From contig NZ_JAKSYG010000231.1 in the NCBI RefSeq assembly GCF_022829725.1, positions 1 to 64,000 of the forward strand: a stretch of 64,000 nt of DNA, written 5' to 3'. Origin of the DNA: Methylobacterium sp. E-005 (GTDB lineage: Bacteria; Pseudomonadota; Alphaproteobacteria; Rhizobiales; Beijerinckiaceae). The position numbers were made by a program, and so were the translations under genes. Every line of letters begins with the position of its first letter. Position 1 is the first letter of the stretch. A model generated the notes under the pieces. It had not been told where the DNA came from. It did not search any database and worked only from the letters and a program-made list of their open reading frames with translations. This document shows, one piece after another, positions 60,794 through 64,000 of the stretch.

Positions 60794-61855
60794 ATGTCGA
60801 ACACCGCTCTGATCGTCGGCGCCAGCGGGATCGTCGGCAGCGCCACCGCGGCGCGGCTCAGCCAGGAGGGCTGGCGGGTCGCGGGCCTCGCGCGTCACCC
60901 GGTGCAGCAGGACGGTGTCGAGCCGGTGGCCGGCGACCTGCAGGATCCGGCCTCCCTGGAGCGGGCGCTGGCCGACCTCGCGCCGAGCCACGTGTTCCTG
61001 GCGACGTGGCAGCGACGCCCGACCGAGGCGGAGATGATCCGCGTCAACCGGGCCATGATCGAGAACCTGCTCGACGCGCTCCGGCCGAAGCAGAGCGTCC
61101 GCCACGTCGCCCTGGTGACCGGGCTGAAGCACTATCTCGGCCCGTTCGAGGCCTACGGCAAAGGCACCCTGCCGCAGACGCCGTTCCGCGAGGACCAGGG
61201 CCGGCTCGACATCGAGAATTTCTATTACGCCCAGGAAGATGCGGTGTTCGCCGCCGCCGACCGCGACGGCTTCACCTGGAGCGTCCATCGCCCGCACACG
61301 ATCATCGGCAAGGCGGTGGGCAACGCGATGAACATGGGCACGACGCTGGCCTGCTACGCCACCCTGTGCCGGGAGCTGGGGCGCCCGTTCCTCTTCCCGG
61401 GCTCGGCCGCCCAGTGGAACGGCCTCACCGACATGACCGACGCGCGGCTCCTCGCCCGTCAGTTGCTGTGGGCGTCGACGGAGCCGAAGGCCGCCAACGA
61501 AGCGTTCAACGTTGTGAACGGCGACGTCTTCCGCTGGAGCTGGATGTGGGGCCGGATCGCCGCGTGGTTCGGAATCGAGCCGGTGCCGTTCGACGGTACG
61601 CACCGGCCCCTGGAGCCGCGGATGGCGCAGGACGGGCCGGCCTGGGCCGAGATCGCGCAGCGCTACGGGCTGGCGGAGCCGGATCTCACCAAGCTGGCTT
61701 CCCCCTGGCACACGGATGCGGATCTTGGCCGGCCGATCGAGGTCGTCACCGACATGAGCAAGAGCCGGCGGCTGGGCTTCACGGCCTACCAGCCGACCGA
61801 CGACGCGTTCTACGATCTGTTCGCCCAGCTGCGCGCGGACCGGCTCATCCCCTGA
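60794..61855 (+). CDS. SDR-family reductase, PRISE-like (5-beta-reductase type)
   Basis: A 353-residue extended SDR. The N-terminal ALIVGASGIVGSATAARL binds NADP. Typical family motifs are HVFLATWQRRPTEAE, VTGLKHYLGPFEAYG (with the catalytic Lys) and IENFYYAQEDAVFAA (with catalytic Tyr), as in progesterone 5-beta-reductase/iridoid synthase-like proteins, which reduce enones. The bacterial substrate is unknown. Confidence 0.85.
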   Translation: MSNTALIVGASGIVGSATAARLSQEGWRVAGLARHPVQQDGVEPVAGDLQDPASLERALADLAPSHVFLATWQRRPTEAEMIRVNRAMIENLLDALRPKQSVRHVALVTGLKHYLGPFEAYGKGTLPQTPFREDQGRLDIENFYYAQEDAVFAAADRDGFTWSVHRPHTIIGKAVGNAMNMGTTLACYATLCRELGRPFLFPGSAAQWNGLTDMTDARLLARQLLWASTEPKAANEAFNVVNGDVFRWSWMWGRIAAWFGIEPVPFDGTHRPLEPRMAQDGPAWAEIAQRYGLAEPDLTKLASPWHTDADLGRPIEVVTDMSKSRRLGFTAYQPTDDAFYDLFAQLRADRLIP

Positions 61856-61867
61856 CGGGGATCACCG

Positions 61868-61941
61868 CCGTCATCGCGAGCGCAGCGAAGCGACCCAGGG
61901 CTGCATGACCTTGGATTGCTTCGCTCCGCTCGCAAGACGGC
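61868..61941. repeat. Inverted repeat between convergent genes
   Basis: CCGTCATCGCGAGCGCAGCG at the left pairs with CGCTCCGCTCGCAAGACGG at the right (imperfect). AGCGAAGCGA and TGCTTCGCT lie further in. This is another common alphaproteobacterial intergenic repeat, likely doubling as a bidirectional terminator. Confidence 0.7.
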
Positions 61942-61944
61942 GGC

Positions 61945-63237
61945 TCACCCGGCCCTGCGCTCCGTCCCGCACCACTCGGCCACGAACAGCGCCATGGTGG
62001 TCGTGATCCGCTTCACCGAGGCGAGGCTCACCCGCTCGTCGAAGCCGTGGATGTTCTGGGAGGTCGGGCCGTAGCAGAGGGCCGGCACCCGGTCGTAGAG
62101 GGCGTGGACCCGGGTATCGAGATAGCCCGCCGTCATGAAGCTCTGGAGCGGTGCGCCGATCGCCCGCTCGTGGGCGCGGCCGAGCACCGCCTCGGCCTCC
62201 GAGCCTTCCTCCAGCACGTAGCCCTCGGCGAAGAAGCCGTTGAACACCACCTGCGGCGGGCTGTTGGCGAGGAACGAATCGGTGCGGGAGAAGCTGGTCA
62301 CCGCAGCCTCGATCTCGGCGGCGGCCTGCGCGGCGGTCACGCCCGGATAGAGCGCGACGCGGCAGTGGATCCGGCACCAGGCCGGGACCGAGGAGGCCCA
62401 GTCGCCGCCCTCGATCTTGCCGATGTTGAGGTTGATCGGGTGATCCTCGGCCTCGAAATGCGGGTGCGACGCCTTCTCGGCGTTCCAGCGGGCCTCGACC
62501 TCCCGGAGCGCTCCGATGACTCGATAGGTGGCGTCGATCGCGTTGGCGCCCGCCCCCATCTCGCGGACATGGACCGGCACGCCCCGGACCTCGACGGTGA
62601 ACCACAGCACGCCGGTATTGGCCCGCACGAGCTTCTCGTCCTCCGGCTCGGGGATCAGCACGGCGTCGGCCCGGTAGCCGCGCAGATGGGTCATCAGGGC
62701 GCCGTTGCCGGTGGATTCCTCCTCGACCACCGACTGCACCGTCACGGCGGCCGCCGGCTGGAGGCCGAGGCGGGCGAGCGCGTCGAGGGCGAACAGGTTG
62801 GCGGCGTGCCCGGCCTTCATGTCGCCGGCGCCGCGGCCATACATCCAGTCGCCCTGAATCACCGGATCGAACGGCCGATGGGTCCAGAGGTCGAGGGGAC
62901 CGGGCGGCACCACGTCGACATGGGCCTGCAGGATCAGCGAGCGCCCGGTCTCGGTGCCCGGCCGGTGGTGGCAGACGACGATCGGCGCGTCCGAATGGTG
63001 GGCGGCGTCGATCTTCGAGCCCCCCGGATGGCCCGCGATGGCGTCCCGGTCCATGGCGAAGCGCTCGGTGGCGTAGCCCCGGGCGCGGAACTGCTCGAAC
63101 ACGTAATCCTGGCAGGCATGCTCTTCACCCCGCAGGGAGGCGAACCGGACCAAAGTCTGCGTGTGGGCGACCTGATCGGCAAACCCCTCCGCCACGGAGG
63201 CTTCGATCTCGGCGGCGAGGGTGGGGTCGAGGGCCAT
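61945..63237 (-). CDS. M20-family deacylase (ArgE/DapE type)
   Basis: A 430-residue metallo-amidohydrolase. Zinc ligands are visible in SLILQAHVDVVPPG (His-x-Asp), RGAGDMKAGHAAN (bridging Asp) and VVEEESTGNGAL (catalytic Glu and ligand), with the last His in SQNIHGFDERV. The lid domain lies between about 210 and 320. Family members remove acyl groups from amino acids (N-acetylornithine, succinyl-diaminopimelate); the substrate is not clear here. The start at 63,237 begins at the family's N-terminal helix. Confidence 0.88.
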   Translation of the reverse strand: MALDPTLAAEIEASVAEGFADQVAHTQTLVRFASLRGEEHACQDYVFEQFRARGYATERFAMDRDAIAGHPGGSKIDAAHHSDAPIVVCHHRPGTETGRSLILQAHVDVVPPGPLDLWTHRPFDPVIQGDWMYGRGAGDMKAGHAANLFALDALARLGLQPAAAVTVQSVVEEESTGNGALMTHLRGYRADAVLIPEPEDEKLVRANTGVLWFTVEVRGVPVHVREMGAGANAIDATYRVIGALREVEARWNAEKASHPHFEAEDHPINLNIGKIEGGDWASSVPAWCRIHCRVALYPGVTAAQAAAEIEAAVTSFSRTDSFLANSPPQVVFNGFFAEGYVLEEGSEAEAVLGRAHERAIGAPLQSFMTAGYLDTRVHALYDRVPALCYGPTSQNIHGFDERVSLASVKRITTTMALFVAEWCGTERRAG

Positions 63238-63469
63238 TGGAACTCCGAACCAAGTCTGACCCGGAGGAGGCGCCCGGGTCCGGGCCGCTGTCAACCGGCG
63301 GTCGGCGACAGCACGGTTCGTGCCGGGCCGCCCGATCCTGGATCAAGGCGACGGCGGACGGGCGCTCAGCAGAGCGTGACTGCGCAGGGCCGGAATCCGC
63401 CGGAACCTTGGCGTTGCCAAAGGTTTAGCGTGTCGGCAAACCGTCGCGGTTTCCCGTTCGGAGTCTCGC

Positions 63470-64000
63470 ATGCGTATCGGTCTGGTCTCGGTCCTGTCCG
63501 GCCTGCTCCTGTGGGCCGCCGTCCCGGCTTCGGCCTCTGCGGACGTGCTGATCAATGTCGACAAGAGCGCGCAGCGCATGGAGGTCACGGTCGACGGGCA
63601 GCCGCGCTATTCCTGGCCCGTCTCCACGGGGGTCGAGAGCCACGATACCCCCTCCGGGTCCTTCCGCCCGTTCCGGATGGAGCGCACGCACTTCTCGAAG
63701 GAGTGGGATGACGCGCCGATGCCCTTCGCGATGTTCTTCACCAACCAGGGCCACGCCATCCACGGCACCAACCATGTCCGCAACCTGGGTCGGGCCGCCT
63801 CGCATGGCTGCGTGCGCCTGTCAGTGCGCAACGCCGCGACCCTGTTCAACCTCGTGAAGGCCGAGGGCATGGGCCGGACCCGGGTGGTGATCGACGGCGC
63901 CGACATGCCGGTGGCCGCAGGCGGTCGGAGCGAGATCCGCGTCGCCCGTGAGCGCAGCCCCTATGGGGACGCGCTGCAGGCCGATGGCGACCAGATGGGC
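63470..64000 (+). CDS. L,D-transpeptidase (YkuD), partial at window end
   Basis: The first 177 codons of an exported L,D-transpeptidase. It has a signal peptide (LVSVLSGLLLWAAVPASASA), then the YkuD domain with SWPVSTGVESHDTPSGSF and the catalytic HAIHGT...SHGCVRL (nucleophile Cys). It makes 3-3 peptidoglycan cross-links or attaches proteins. The frame is still open at 64,000. Confidence 0.9.
   Translation, partial: MRIGLVSVLSGLLLWAAVPASASADVLINVDKSAQRMEVTVDGQPRYSWPVSTGVESHDTPSGSFRPFRMERTHFSKEWDDAPMPFAMFFTNQGHAIHGTNHVRNLGRAASHGCVRLSVRNAATLFNLVKAEGMGRTRVVIDGADMPVAAGGRSEIRVARERSPYGDALQADGDQMG

Noticed and set aside
1..64000. tRNA, rRNA or tmRNA genes
   Set aside because: I looked in all intergenic gaps for cloverleaf-like arms and the GGTTCGAATCC-type T-loop and found none convincing.

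Overview
The window looks like an Alphaproteobacterium of the genus Methylobacterium or Methylorubrum. The support is a very high G+C chromosome, ethylmalonyl-CoA (EMC) pathway genes (a crotonyl-CoA carboxylase/reductase divergent from a MeaA-type ethylmalonyl-CoA mutase), APS-reductase-type sulfate assimilation, and modular palindromic intergenic repeats. Genus assignment is by recognition of gene content and protein style, not by a search.

Layout. (1) Positions 1 to about 10,175 are accessory DNA, lower in G+C than the rest. A cargo-like block (358-3425) holds a divergent small XRE regulator, a PD-(D/E)XK-like nuclease candidate, a DEDDh 3'-5' exonuclease and a small membrane-anchored coiled-coil protein. 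A perfect 15-bp inverted repeat lies in the divergent promoter region. A hairpin-rich 330-bp leader follows, then a compact Tn7-like transposition operon tnsA-tnsB-tnsC-tniQ (3873-9937) with a terminator. The right boundary is inferred at about 10,175, where a TonB-dependent receptor gene is cut off after its signal peptide and N-terminus. No left end was found, so it may lie before the window. (2) 10,671-18,671 is an assimilatory sulfate block: cysJ-cysI on the minus strand, an Lrp/AsnC regulator, then cysH-cysD-cysN on the plus strand. Both operons carry the same CGTTC-N7-CGAAC motif upstream. (3) 18,836-25,634 is a mixed chromosomal region: luciferase-like oxidoreductase, a damaged parDE pair, aspartate aminotransferase, a mazEF-type pair, a beta-hydroxyacid-dehydrogenase-like enzyme, a DMT permease and small exported proteins. 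(4) 25,965-34,046 holds ileS-lspA, an envelope protein, a pair of M16 peptidases and a second toxin-antitoxin pair with a frameshifted toxin. (5) 34,193-49,454 holds a ring-cleaving dioxygenase, ferredoxin-NADP reductase, a giant AsmA-like protein, bcp, a LytM/M23 peptidase, Uma2, DUF1206 and polysaccharide genes (CapD/FlaA1-like dehydratase, epimerase, WecA/WbpL-like transferase). (6) 47,775-51,806 holds two chemoreceptors. (7) 52,128-55,908 holds the divergent EMC pair with a candidate promoter and upstream activator palindrome. (8) The remainder is peripheral metabolism: PhnA-like protein, YjfB-like protein, MHS-type transporter, XRE-cupin regulator with an omega-aminotransferase, a PRISE-like reductase, an M20 deacylase and an L,D-transpeptidase running off the end.

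The strongest candidate for something undescribed is the combination in region 1: a Tn7-like element with a single TniQ that has extra C-terminal DNA-binding modules, preceded by a structured leader, next to a nuclease/exonuclease/membrane module that is built like a controlled defence cassette. All functional claims are from reading motifs; no database search was run.
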